From positions 1 to 25,293 of the forward strand of contig DFOM01000002.1 of assembly GCA_002376725.1 (NCBI GenBank): a stretch of 25,293 nucleotides of DNA. Reading direction: 5' to 3'. The notes beneath the pieces were generated by a model. The model had not been told where the DNA came from, did no database searches, and saw only the letters and a list, made by a program, of their open reading frames with translations. Both the position numbers and the translations under genes were made by a program. This document shows positions 1 to 7,553 of the stretch, piece after piece (within the stretch, counting starts at the first letter, position 1; every line of letters begins with the position of its first letter). This stretch comes from Cloacimonetes bacterium UBA3541. GTDB taxonomy: Bacteria > Cloacimonadota > Cloacimonadia > Cloacimonadales > Cloacimonadaceae.

Positions 1-15
1 GGGGACATCTGCACA

Positions 16-47
16 CCCCTACATCTACACACCCCTACATCTACACA
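16..47. repeat. 16-bp direct tandem repeat
   Basis: Two perfect, adjacent copies of the 16-base unit cccctacatctacaca lie at 16-31 and 32-47. Degenerate copies flank them: bases 1-15 share acatctgcaca, and bases 48-63 keep an aca core. The array may extend beyond the left edge of the window. The unit length is not a multiple of three, so the array is unlikely to encode a peptide repeat. The function is unknown. Confidence 0.6.
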
Positions 48-282
48 CTGGGACAACTGCCCACCAGATTACATCAGCATACCAAGATTAGAATCCTTTT
101 TCTTGGTCTGCAAACTTTTACAATCAGGAGATCGTTATTTTGCTTTGCTGATGACAAAAGTCTCTATTCAAAAGGCATTGAATAATTATGAGCTTGGAAA
201 ATAGGACTAGATTTTGTGGAATAATTGTTATAATAAAAAAAATGAACTGTATTTATATCATTTAAAAGAGGAATAATACCTC

Positions 283-313
283 GTCCTTGCAGGACACCCC
301 TCTAAAAAAGGGG
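283..313. repeat. Twin small hairpins (possible dispersed repeat)
   Basis: Two short inverted repeats are almost adjacent. GTCCT-tgc-AGGAC occupies 283-295, and CCCCT, a 7-base A-rich loop, then AGGGG occupies 297-313. Paired, compact GC stems in an AT-rich spacer look like a REP-type element or a processing/termination structure. There is no second copy in this window, so the dispersed nature is a guess. Read on the minus strand, the second loop gives TTTTT between the arms instead of after them, which is not the classical terminator arrangement. Confidence 0.35.
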
Positions 314-496
314 AATTTGGCAGCTATTTATTTACTCTTCTGCTTGAGCAAAATTTTTATACACTATAACCTTATTTTCAATATACATTGAGTCAGCTTC
401 AAGACCCAATTATTTGCACACTACTCAATTTTTTATATACAGCAGTATAGTAGATTTCAGCGTACTAATAAGGCGCTAAATACTATTTTATCATAC

Positions 497-512
497 GGGC
501 AATACATTGCCC
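497..512 (-). terminator. Hairpin 19 bases past the end of the purS-glmL operon
   Basis: GGGCAAT and ATTGCCC (497-503 and 506-512) form a perfect 7-bp inverted repeat separated by AC. It begins 19 bases downstream of the TAA at 532-534 that closes the last minus-strand gene, where a transcript end is expected. No clear run of T follows on the minus strand, so it is at best a weak intrinsic terminator. It could instead be a 3'-end stabilising hairpin or a protein-binding palindrome. Confidence 0.35.
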
Positions 513-531
513 ATCTAAAAAGGTTAATTCC

Positions 532-1662
532 TTAGGTTTCTATAACTTCAACATTAGCACGAGGAATAATCATTCTTGTGCCATCTTCAAATTCAGCTTC
601 CAGGACTCTGACCAGCGTTTCCGATTCCACTTTGGTAAGTTCTTCAGGAAGAGCAGTAATTCTGGCAATTTTTCCGAAGTTTGGCTGTCGTATAATCCGG
701 ATCATAGTTCCGATTTCCAGGACTGGTGGTTTAATTTCCTGAGGGACTAATTCTTCTTCCGAAAACTCAAGTGGTATAATAATTTCTGGTCTAATAACAC
801 CGGCTCGGATTTGAGTTTTTCCATGTATAGAAGTTTTATGTCCGTTAAACTTTTTCAATAAGCTGTATGTTTTTTTAGCTATAGCGATTTTGCCAAAGCC
901 TTCAGTACATACTATAGTGATACCGATATTTTCGTGTCCTGTAATAGCCACTCCAAGGTCATATCCCAGGAGTTTTTTTAGGTCCTGGTCATCAATACCG
1001 CCAGTTATGATAGCTTTAACGCCGTGATTTTTGGCTGTTTCAATAACATCATAGGATACGAATTGACCGGTCACGATAATTTTATCTTTGCAAGCCTCGG
1101 TTATTTGAGCTGGCGTTATTTCAGCTTCGGGACTATCAGCTATGACCATAAGTTCCCCTACTGTTTCACCTCCAACGCCAAATATTCCTTGAGCATAGGC
1201 ACTTTTGTTCTCAATAATTACTCCTTCTTGAGGGATTATTTCCGTAACTATTCCTTCTATAAAAGCCCTAACCTGCACAGGTATCTTTGGTTCACGCAGA
1301 AGGATTTGACCTGTAATAGTGGAGATGCTTTCAACTTCACCATTTATAGGAGAACGCACCTCATTTTTCATTATACCCAGACCCAATAAGCCCTTGGTTT
1401 CCGCTAAGATTGTATCAGTAGTGATTTTATCACCTGGCTGAACTTTTATAAAATTGGGAAGTTGTGCTGGAGCAACACCAAGTTTATTAGCTAAATTGAA
1501 GGGAACCACTTTTCCGGGAAGCAAAGTCTCAGCAACTACTGTTTCAGCATTGACATAATCACCTTTTTTAACCAGCACCTCTCCTTTAAGAGGTAGGACT
1601 CTTTCTTTTCTAAGAATAATGTTTTCCGTAACCATTAAACCGGCAGAATATGCTTGTGCCAT
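532..1662 (-). CDS. Unknown protein with barrel/lipoyl-like repeats, next to GlmL-like ATPase
   Basis: This 376-residue protein has no assigned function that I recognise. The N-terminal third contains glycine- and valine-rich segments resembling the lipoyl/barrel-sandwich folds seen in RnfC or HlyD-type proteins: residues about 24-50, 72-90 and 100-125, with phrases such as VKKGDYV, VQPGDKI and SPINGEV. The middle (about 190-265) looks alpha/beta with glycine-rich turns (ITGGIDD, TGHENIG). The C-terminal 60 residues resemble a small KOW/SH3-like beta barrel (IGTMIRII, then DGTRMIIPRANVEVIE). There is no signal peptide or membrane helix, so it is probably cytoplasmic. An AGGAGG box six bases before the ATG overlaps the stop of the glmL-like gene, indicating translational coupling. 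The tight pairing suggests it works with that ATPase, but this is inference. Confidence 0.85.
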   Translation of the reverse strand: MAQAYSAGLMVTENIILRKERVLPLKGEVLVKKGDYVNAETVVAETLLPGKVVPFNLANKLGVAPAQLPNFIKVQPGDKITTDTILAETKGLLGLGIMKNEVRSPINGEVESISTITGQILLREPKIPVQVRAFIEGIVTEIIPQEGVIIENKSAYAQGIFGVGGETVGELMVIADSPEAEITPAQITEACKDKIIVTGQFVSYDVIETAKNHGVKAIITGGIDDQDLKKLLGYDLGVAITGHENIGITIVCTEGFGKIAIAKKTYSLLKKFNGHKTSIHGKTQIRAGVIRPEIIIPLEFSEEELVPQEIKPPVLEIGTMIRIIRQPNFGKIARITALPEELTKVESETLVRVLEAEFEDGTRMIIPRANVEVIET

Positions 1663-1671
1663 TTTTTCCTC

Positions 1672-3534
1672 CTATTGTAATATCTGTTCCGGATAGGCGT
1701 TAAATGCACGCAACCATTTTTTTAAAGTGGCGATACGTTCAGATTTTTCTGTCGGCAGCACAAAGGGTTGCCTTCCTCTGGTATCCAGAACAATGCCAAC
1801 CACTCCACCCTTCAATTCTACATTCAATTCTTTACTTTTGTTTGCGTCTAAGATAAGACCACCATGAGTTTTCAAACTTCCTTTAGCCACTTCTCCAACT
1901 CCACAAGGAATTAAATGTACTTCACCAAAAGGTATTTGCTCTTCCCAAATAGTTCCATCGGGCAATTCCAGTTTTGCGGTGAGAGCGGGTTTCCCTATTT
2001 TACCTTTACCTACAGGTGCAACACAAGTTCCTAAATAAATCATACAGTCTTTATGGAAAACCTCTGTAGCAGCTTTAGTGCTGATTTCAGAGAGCACTCC
2101 CAGATGAGGCATCATAAAAATGCTATCTACAGCTAAACGAGTGATACCTTCGGGGAGAAAAGCATTAATTAATAACATCATAGTTTGACTACGGCGAGGT
2201 GCATGCGAAAGGACTCCTCCACTACCTACAAGAAGGTCTAAGGTCATCAAATTGACCAGAGTTTCTCCTGAAGTAGATTGACTGAATGCTTCCGATATAT
2301 CGCGTTGTCGTTGAGTTCCTTTTAAAGCGCTGGCAAATTCTTTATGCTGTTCAAAAGCAAGACGCAAAGCTTCAATAGCAATAGCTTGTTCTAACACTAG
2401 CTCTTCCAGCAGATAAGGTATAGTAGTAGGACGAATCATTTTATTTTTAATCATATTGCGTAGATAACCTTCATCTATATCTAGGGGTACCCATCGCATA
2501 ATATTTTCTAAGCCACTGGAAGCAAGGACATTGGAAATACTATAGCTTAATCCTAAGTTAGCACTAACCGTACGATTGAAAATGAATTCCTCGGTAAAAA
2601 CGGAAAAGATATCCGTGGTAGCTCCACCAATATCAACACCTACCACTTCAATATTTTCTTCCCGAGCAATAGTTTGCATAATATTACCCACAGCAGCAGG
2701 AGTAGGCATAATAGGTACAGGTTCATGGTCTGGTCCTTTACACCAATTCATCAATTTATCATAGCCTGGAGCTTGTTTCATCACATGGTCTAAAAATAGT
2801 TCGTGGATTTTATCTCTTGCGGGTTGTAGGTTTTCTATTTCCAGCTTGGGACGAATATTATCAGTGATAATTAAATCCACTTTATCTTTCAGACATTCTC
2901 GCACATAATCACGAGCTTCTTTATTTCCTGCATAAATAACGGGCAGTTTAAATCCTGTTCCGAGACGAGGTTTAGGATCTGCAGCACTGACCAATTCAGC
3001 CATTTCTACCACATGCTTAATGGTTCCACCATCTTCTCCACCAGCCATCAATATCATATCAGGTCTCAATTCTCTGATTCTTTCTATTTTTTCGTGATTC
3101 ATTCTTTTATCATTGCTGGCTATAAGGTCCATAACAATTGCACCAGCACCTAAAGCAGCACGCTCTGCACTTTCTCCAGTCATTGAAGCGACAACACCTG
3201 TAACCATCATCTGTAAACCGCCCCCAGCAGAAGAAGTGGAAACATAAGCATCCACTCCCACATCACCACGACGAGGAATAACAAATTCTCCATTTTCCAT
3301 AAATTTGATATTAGGATTATGGTATTTTAGACGAGCAAGTTCTTCCAGTTCCTGGGTAGCGTTGATTACACCTTTAGTAACATCATTTAAAGGTGCTTCC
3401 ACAGTTGTGGGTGCTTCTCCACGAACGGTCTGTCGGTATTCTCCATCAATCCATTCAATTAAAATTGCCTTAGTAGTTGTGCTGCCACAATCAGTAGCAA
3501 CAATTCTGGTAAGGCGTTTCTCATCGTATTGCAT
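1672..3534 (-). CDS. GlmL/MutL-family ATPase (B12-mutase accessory type)
   Basis: About 620 residues, the usual size of the GlmL/MutL family (TIGR01319-type). This is an ASKHA-fold ATPase and is unrelated to the mismatch-repair MutL. Two nucleotide-binding signatures are visible: ATDCGSTTTKA near residues 13-23 and GVDIGGATTD near 299-308. The family is encoded beside adenosylcobalamin-dependent carbon-skeleton mutases and aminomutases (glutamate, ornithine or lysine mutases). It is thought to act as a reactivating chaperone that swaps damaged cofactor. No mutase gene is in this window, so the client is unknown. Two consecutive ATG codons are possible; the GGAGG at 3539-3543 is one base from the first but four from the second, so I chose the second (3534). 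Downstream is a tightly coupled gene of unknown function. Confidence 0.88.
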   Translation of the reverse strand: MQYDEKRLTRIVATDCGSTTTKAILIEWIDGEYRQTVRGEAPTTVEAPLNDVTKGVINATQELEELARLKYHNPNIKFMENGEFVIPRRGDVGVDAYVSTSSAGGGLQMMVTGVVASMTGESAERAALGAGAIVMDLIASNDKRMNHEKIERIRELRPDMILMAGGEDGGTIKHVVEMAELVSAADPKPRLGTGFKLPVIYAGNKEARDYVRECLKDKVDLIITDNIRPKLEIENLQPARDKIHELFLDHVMKQAPGYDKLMNWCKGPDHEPVPIMPTPAAVGNIMQTIAREENIEVVGVDIGGATTDIFSVFTEEFIFNRTVSANLGLSYSISNVLASSGLENIMRWVPLDIDEGYLRNMIKNKMIRPTTIPYLLEELVLEQAIAIEALRLAFEQHKEFASALKGTQRQRDISEAFSQSTSGETLVNLMTLDLLVGSGGVLSHAPRRSQTMMLLINAFLPEGITRLAVDSIFMMPHLGVLSEISTKAATEVFHKDCMIYLGTCVAPVGKGKIGKPALTAKLELPDGTIWEEQIPFGEVHLIPCGVGEVAKGSLKTHGGLILDANKSKELNVELKGGVVGIVLDTRGRQPFVLPTEKSERIATLKKWLRAFNAYPEQILQ

Positions 3535-3538
3535 CATA

Positions 3539-3543
3539 CCTCC
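3539..3543 (-). promoter_or_regulatory. Ribosome binding site deciding the glmL-like start
   Basis: GGAGG on the minus strand lies between the stop of the preceding small gene and a double ATG. The first ATG (3537) is only one base away, which is too close. The second (3534) is four bases away and is preferred. Confidence 0.5.
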
Positions 3544-3545
3544 GT

Positions 3546-3947
3546 TTATTCTGTTAATTTATTTTCTTTATGAAATAGTTTTTTAAAAGCAGCTTTATAT
3601 TTATTCTTTCTACGCTGCCGTTTCAAACGAGCTTTATTTCTTCTTTCCTCATTGGTTTCTTCATCCAGTTCATCCATCCTTTTAATCAAGCGTTTAAAGT
3701 AGTCATCATTTTGTATCATAAGAGCAAAGTGTTGATATTGCTCAGAATCAAAAATTATTTCTGCAAAAGGAAGAAGGAAATATAGGGCTTGACTGGCAAT
3801 ACCATGCAAAGGATGGAGAGATTCACATAGAATAATACCAGCTGAGCCTAAACTTCTATCAACGAAGAAATGTGCCACTTTTTCAATCATTTCATTGGCT
3901 TCTTCTTCAGAGATAGTAGTTTTTATTTCCTTATATTCTTTATTCAT
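3546..3947 (-). CDS. Small hypothetical protein with basic C-terminus
   Basis: I do not recognise this 133-residue protein. The N-terminal two thirds look helical and mixed acidic/hydrophobic (EEEANEMIEKVAHFFVD, then ASQALYFLLPFAEIIFD). Residues about 100-130 are a strongly basic tail rich in Lys and Arg (RRNKARLKRQRRKNKYK), which suggests nucleic-acid or ribosome contact. There is no signal peptide. The hydrophobic stretch near 70-85 is short and probably lies in a soluble core. It starts two bases after the comF stop and ends nine bases before the glmL-like double ATG, so it is a genuine operon member. Its own ribosome binding site is not obvious, suggesting coupling to comF translation. 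No function is proposed. Confidence 0.75.
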   Translation of the reverse strand: MNKEYKEIKTTISEEEANEMIEKVAHFFVDRSLGSAGIILCESLHPLHGIASQALYFLLPFAEIIFDSEQYQHFALMIQNDDYFKRLIKRMDELDEETNEERRNKARLKRQRRKNKYKAAFKKLFHKENKLTE

Positions 3948-3949
3948 AA

Positions 3950-4660
3950 TCAGATGGCACGGGCAGCGGTTAAAACTGCCACTTTGCTTGCACCTCCCTT
4001 TTTTAGAATTCGGGAGACTTCATTTACTGTGGTTCCTGTAGTAAAGACATCATCTACCAGAATGACTCGCTTCCCGGCAATATTAATGTTTTTTTTGAGA
4101 CTAAAAGCATTTTTCAGATTATTTATCCTTTCTTCAACATTTAGTGTAGTCTGACTTTCCGTCGGTAAATGCCTCTTTACTGGTTCTATATAAGGTAAAT
4201 TCCATTTAATAGCTAATTTTCGGGCAATCAGTTCAGATTGATTATATCCTCTTTCTCTATAACGCACACGATGTAGTGGGACGGAAGTAATACAATCAAA
4301 ATTATGAGCAATCTTTTGAGCATCAGGAATCTCAAGCAAAGTCTGGCTGAGAAAATCAGCAGGAGCAAGAAAAGCATCGTATTTAAAAATATGGATTAAC
4401 TCCTGTACAGGATTTCTATAGATAAAAGCAGCACGAGCAATATCAAAGACGAAATCTCGTTCTGCACAATCGGGACAAGTAAAGTCAATCATAGGAGCAC
4501 CACACTTATCGCAATAGTTTTCGGTTATAGGAGAAAGAAGTTCTCTACAACTTGAGCACAGCACATCTTTCACTCTCTCTATTCTTTCTGAACAAGCGAG
4601 ACAAACAGGAGGAAAGAAGAGATTATCAACAGAGTTTAAAATAGCTTTCCAGTGCGGCAA
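3950..4660 (-). CDS. ComF-family phosphoribosyltransferase-like protein
   Basis: A 236-residue protein with the standard ComF plan. The N-terminal zinc-binding region has four CxxC pairs (Cys20/23, 35/38, 50/53, 62/65), and the C-terminal domain is of type I phosphoribosyltransferase fold with the PRPP-binding loop VILVDDVFTTGTT at about 199-211. SVPLHRVRYRERGYNQSE (126-143) is another family hallmark. ComF is required for DNA uptake in naturally competent bacteria; in many others (GntX-like) its role is unknown. Its start lies inside purQ (35-base overlap) and leaves about 20 residues before the first Cys pair, as usual for the family. Its position behind purS-purQ ties it to PRPP/nucleotide metabolism by context; no competence genes are present here. 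Confidence 0.9.
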   Translation of the reverse strand: MPHWKAILNSVDNLFFPPVCLACSERIERVKDVLCSSCRELLSPITENYCDKCGAPMIDFTCPDCAERDFVFDIARAAFIYRNPVQELIHIFKYDAFLAPADFLSQTLLEIPDAQKIAHNFDCITSVPLHRVRYRERGYNQSELIARKLAIKWNLPYIEPVKRHLPTESQTTLNVEERINNLKNAFSLKKNINIAGKRVILVDDVFTTGTTVNEVSRILKKGGASKVAVLTAARAI

Positions 4661-5318
4661 AGATTAATCCTCCATCATTACTGTTTACATATGGTGTTGC
4701 GGCTCGTTCAGGATGTGGCATCATACCAAGAATACGACGAGATTTATCACAAATTCCTGCTATATTATCAAGTGAACCATTGGGATTAGCTTGAGCTGTA
4801 ATATTGCCTTTATCATCACAATAACGAAAGACAATCTGGTTATTATCTTTAAGTTCCGTTAAGATTTCATCTGAGCAAAAATAATTGCCTTCTTTATGAG
4901 CGATGGGAATATCCAGAGTTGTGCCTTTTGGAATTTGGTAGGTAAAGGGAGTAGTAGAGTTTTCCACGCAAATATGTTGATGCTGACAAATGAAATCCAG
5001 ACCTATATTACGCAATAAAGTTCCAGGTAACAATCCACATTCGGTAAGAATTTGGAATCCATTACAGATACCTAAGATTAATCCACCTTTTTTAGCAAAA
5101 GTCTTAACCTCTTCCACAATTGGAGAAAATCTGGCTAAAGCACCACAGCGAAGATAATCTCCATAAGAAAATCCACCCGGTAATACTACCAAATCCGGAT
5201 CTTGCAAATCACTATCTTTATGCCAGATTAAGCGACAATTATGTCCATAATAAGCAAAGGCTTCTTGAGTATCGCGGTCGCAATTTGAACCAGGGAAGGT
5301 AATAACGCTTACTCTCAA
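4626..5318 (-). CDS. purQ: Phosphoribosylformylglycinamidine synthase, glutaminase subunit
   Basis: PurQ is the glutaminase of the three-part FGAM synthase (PurS/PurQ/PurL) in de novo purine synthesis; it hydrolyses glutamine and delivers ammonia to PurL. The 230-residue protein has the typical class I amidotransferase landmarks: N-terminal VITFPGSNCDRD, LPGGFSYGDYLR (46-57), the nucleophile Cys85 in GICNGFQ, and the His202/Glu204 pair in PHPERA. The start codon is TTG: the purS stop and this start overlap as TTGA (5315-5318), and starting there gives the family's canonical N-terminus. Its 3' end overlaps the comF-like gene. The partner purL is not in the window. Confidence 0.96.
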   Translation of the reverse strand: MRVSVITFPGSNCDRDTQEAFAYYGHNCRLIWHKDSDLQDPDLVVLPGGFSYGDYLRCGALARFSPIVEEVKTFAKKGGLILGICNGFQILTECGLLPGTLLRNIGLDFICQHQHICVENSTTPFTYQIPKGTTLDIPIAHKEGNYFCSDEILTELKDNNQIVFRYCDDKGNITAQANPNGSLDNIAGICDKSRRILGMMPHPERAATPYVNSNDGGLIFAALESYFKLC

Positions 5319-5578
5319 CTTTTGCTATCCTCTTTATTTTCCAGGGTGAACCAATAATGTTCGGTATTTGGATTTGCCAGTAGCTCCTGGCAGATTTTAT
5401 CTGTTTCTTTCCAGGTAGCTTCCTCATCATCCGAGTCAAAAGTCAATTCTATATATTTACTAACTCGTACTTCAAACACATTGGTATAACCCAATTGTTG
5501 CAGAGAATTACAAACTGCTTTACCCTGAGGATCAAGCACATTAGGTTTTAGACGGACAAATATCTTTGCCACCAACAT
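5315..5578 (-). CDS. purS: Phosphoribosylformylglycinamidine synthase subunit PurS
   Basis: An 87-residue protein of the usual PurS size. PurS is the small structural subunit that bridges PurQ and PurL in FGAM synthase. The sequence begins with the family pattern of a beta strand followed by VLDPQGKAV, has the LGYTNVFEVRVSKYIEL segment (29-45), and ends with an acidic tail. It is the first gene of the minus-strand run. AAGGT lies eight bases before the ATG, and about 250 bases of gene-free DNA upstream should contain the operon promoter. The four-base overlap with purQ supports stoichiometric, coupled translation. Confidence 0.94.
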   Translation of the reverse strand: MLVAKIFVRLKPNVLDPQGKAVCNSLQQLGYTNVFEVRVSKYIELTFDSDDEEATWKETDKICQELLANPNTEHYWFTLENKEDSKS

Positions 5579-5831
5579 CTTGACATACCTTCATATTTTA
5601 ATAGTTTTTTCTTTCTCTTTGAAATCATTATATTCGTCAATAACTTTTTATTAGATAGAGATTTTGCTGTATTATAAGTGGAATTAGATACATATAATCC
5701 TTACCTATGCATAGTGTTGTTGTTTTCTTGTTATTAGAGTAAAAAAGGAGACAGGAGAAAGATAGGTCATATTCATTAACAAGGTGATAGATAAGATAAT
5801 AAGGACAATTATAAATTACCTTTTTTTGAAT
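5579..5831. other. Spacer between Bat-operon end and purS
   Basis: This AT-rich, gene-free spacer separates two minus-strand transcription units, so it should hold the terminator of the upstream operon and the promoter of purS. Two TATAAT-like hexamers occur on the minus strand (reading gaaTATAATg and cttTATAATa), but neither has a convincing -35 at normal spacing. I see no clear intrinsic terminator and no recognisable riboswitch. Confidence 0.4.
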
Positions 5832-6785
5832 TCAATTAACCCGAGCAGGAGCTGTCTTTCCTTCAATGACAGCAATAGCATTTTCAGCTGCAAGCATTGC
5901 CATTTTTGTGCGGGTCTCATAACTGGCAGAACCTATATGTGGTAACAGAATAACATTGGACAGGGCTAATAATTCTTCAGGGATAATGGGTTCATTTTCA
6001 TACACATCCAATCCTGCAGCAGCAATTTTATTTTCCTTTAGAGCTGATATTAGAGCTTGTTCATCTATTATAGGACCTCGTGCAGTATTAATTAGTATGG
6101 CACTGGGCTTCATTAAATCAAATTCTCTCTTTCCAATTAAATGTCTGGTTTCTGCAGTTAGAGGAGCGTGAATACTGATAAAGTCAGAATTTTGACATAA
6201 ATTAGTTAAATCTACAGAAGTATAGTTTGCGGGAAGGGATTTAGGTTCTACCTCAGGATCATAATAGATTACTTTCATATCAAAGCCAAGAGAACGATGA
6301 GCTACTGCTCTTCCAATTCTTCCCATACCTATGATACCTAAGGTTTTACCAAAGATATCATTTCCTAACATTAGCAGAGGTTCCCAGCCTTGGAATCTTC
6401 CTTCTCGCACGAAGCAATCTGCTTCCACAATTCTTCTAGCACAGCTCATTATCAAAGCCCAGGCTAGATCTGCGGTTGTTTCAGTTAGCACGCCAGGAGT
6501 ATTACATACTACAATCCCATATTTAGTGGCACATTCCACATCCACATTATTATAACCTACGGCATAGACTGAAATACATTTAAGATGAGGAGCAGCTTCT
6601 ATAATTTCTCGGTCTATATTATCAGTTAAAAGGCAAAGAAGAGCATCAATATCTTTCACTTTTTCTAAGAGTTCTTCGTGAGTAATAGCTCGGTTTTCTG
6701 GGAAAATTTCTACTTCAAATACTTCTTCTAATCTTTTAATAGCTTGTTCGGGGATATAACGAGTGATAAAAAGTTTTGGTTTCAT
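5832..6785 (-). CDS. D-2-hydroxyacid dehydrogenase (glyoxylate/hydroxypyruvate reductase type)
   Basis: A 317-residue NAD-dependent D-isomer 2-hydroxyacid dehydrogenase. The split catalytic domain surrounds a Rossmann domain with the loop GMGRIG at 153-158. Asp176, after the second strand (VIYYDP), favours NAD(H) over NADP(H). The catalytic triad is intact: Arg236 in NTARGP, Glu265 in VYENEP and His283 in LPHIGSAS. It could reduce glyoxylate, hydroxypyruvate or another 2-oxoacid; the substrate cannot be told from sequence. The ATG is 3 bases after the batE stop, with AAGGA within the end of batE, so it is probably the last gene of the Bat operon transcript, although it has no obvious functional link to it. 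Confidence 0.9.
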   Translation of the reverse strand: MKPKLFITRYIPEQAIKRLEEVFEVEIFPENRAITHEELLEKVKDIDALLCLLTDNIDREIIEAAPHLKCISVYAVGYNNVDVECATKYGIVVCNTPGVLTETTADLAWALIMSCARRIVEADCFVREGRFQGWEPLLMLGNDIFGKTLGIIGMGRIGRAVAHRSLGFDMKVIYYDPEVEPKSLPANYTSVDLTNLCQNSDFISIHAPLTAETRHLIGKREFDLMKPSAILINTARGPIIDEQALISALKENKIAAAGLDVYENEPIIPEELLALSNVILLPHIGSASYETRTKMAMLAAENAIAVIEGKTAPARVN

Positions 6786-6788
6786 TGT

Positions 6789-7553
6789 TCAATCCTTAGT
6801 GTTATTTATGGGCACAACTCTTTCTATAGAATTACTATCTACCCAACCTTGAGTGCCATCAGGTAGGATAACTTGCACTCTATTACCTTGAGTTTTGGTA
6901 ACAACAATCACACTGCCTTCAGGTATTGTCTGGAGTACATTATTGCTTTCTGGAGTGTGATAAATAGGTGCTACATTAGCAATTATAACGGCTCTTGAAT
7001 CATTGCGATATCGGTGATTTTTTACCAGCAGCATACTTCCAAAAGCAATGAAGAGAATAGCAGTTATTACCACAGCAAGAATAGGTAAGCCATGCTCTTT
7101 TTCGGAAGGTGTGTGCATCAACCAATGAAGACTCAAAGTTAAAAGTATGGCTAAGATTAAAAGAGTTATAGTCAATCGGTTTAAAGAAAAGAAATCATAA
7201 ATATTCAAAAAAAGTTGTACTAGAAAAGGTCGAGTTGGCTCAGGAGATAGTTCTGGATGTAGATTACGAATGTATAAAAGGTTTTGTTTAGCTTGTTTGT
7301 GTGCAGAATTAAGATTTAGGGCTCGTAGAAAATACAACACAGCCTTGCCCGTATTTCCAAGTTGATAGTGGCAAACTCCTATATCGTAGAATAAATCTGC
7401 ATTTTGAACACCGCGAGCTGCTTCTGCTTCTAATTTTTGTAGGGTCTTAAGATAAAAGGTCTGTTCTGCATTTAAAGAATCAGGATTCAAGACTTGAGCA
7501 GATAAGGCAAATGTTAGGATAAGGAAGCAGAATAAAGAAATCAGATGCTTCAT
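6789..7553 (-). CDS. batE: BatE-like TPR/SH3 membrane protein
   Basis: A 254-residue protein matching BatE. It has an N-terminal signal peptide (residues about 1-19, ending near LSAQ), TPR-like helices (about 30-100, with YDIGVCHYQLGNTGKAVLYF), two membrane helices (about 124-145 and 155-177), and a C-terminal bacterial SH3-type domain (about 188-248) in which DGTQGWVDSNSIERV is typical. Bat proteins are membrane or periplasmic partners of MoxR-type ATPases, and in Bacteroides the bat genes contribute to oxygen tolerance. Start and batD stop overlap as ATGA (7550-7553). Confidence 0.85.
   Translation of the reverse strand: MKHLISLFCFLILTFALSAQVLNPDSLNAEQTFYLKTLQKLEAEAARGVQNADLFYDIGVCHYQLGNTGKAVLYFLRALNLNSAHKQAKQNLLYIRNLHPELSPEPTRPFLVQLFLNIYDFFSLNRLTITLLILAILLTLSLHWLMHTPSEKEHGLPILAVVITAILFIAFGSMLLVKNHRYRNDSRAVIIANVAPIYHTPESNNVLQTIPEGSVIVVTKTQGNRVQVILPDGTQGWVDSNSIERVVPINNTKD

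Larger units (their letters stand above)
1..531. other. Left-edge gene-free region
   Basis: No convincing gene is visible here. The stretch holds a short 16-bp tandem repeat at the extreme left, two adjacent small hairpins near 283-313, and a 7-bp-stem palindrome at 497-512 just past the stop codon of the first minus-strand gene. The rest is AT-rich and has stops in all frames, apart from one frame that stays open from base 1 to a TAG at 202-204. That frame is discussed under rejected items. The first 80 bases are visibly richer in C than the rest. Confidence 0.6.

Noticed and set aside
1..204. A plus-strand frame open from the left edge to a TAG at 202-204 (67 codons), possibly the tail of a gene starting outside the window
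   Set aside because: Its first 20 codons are the out-of-phase 16-bp repeat and the rest matches nothing I recognise; too little to support a gene. Extending the sequence to the left would settle it.
1024..1389. 121-codon plus-strand frame inside the barrel-domain gene
   Set aside because: It lies antisense to a well-supported gene, has no ribosome binding site and has no recognisable domain.
1672..3534. DNA mismatch repair MutL
   Set aside because: The ASKHA-type motifs and overall sequence are of the GlmL/MutL mutase-accessory family, not the GHKL ATPase of mismatch repair.
5579..5831. A purine riboswitch upstream of purS
   Set aside because: No conserved purine-aptamer core could be recognised in this AT-rich spacer.
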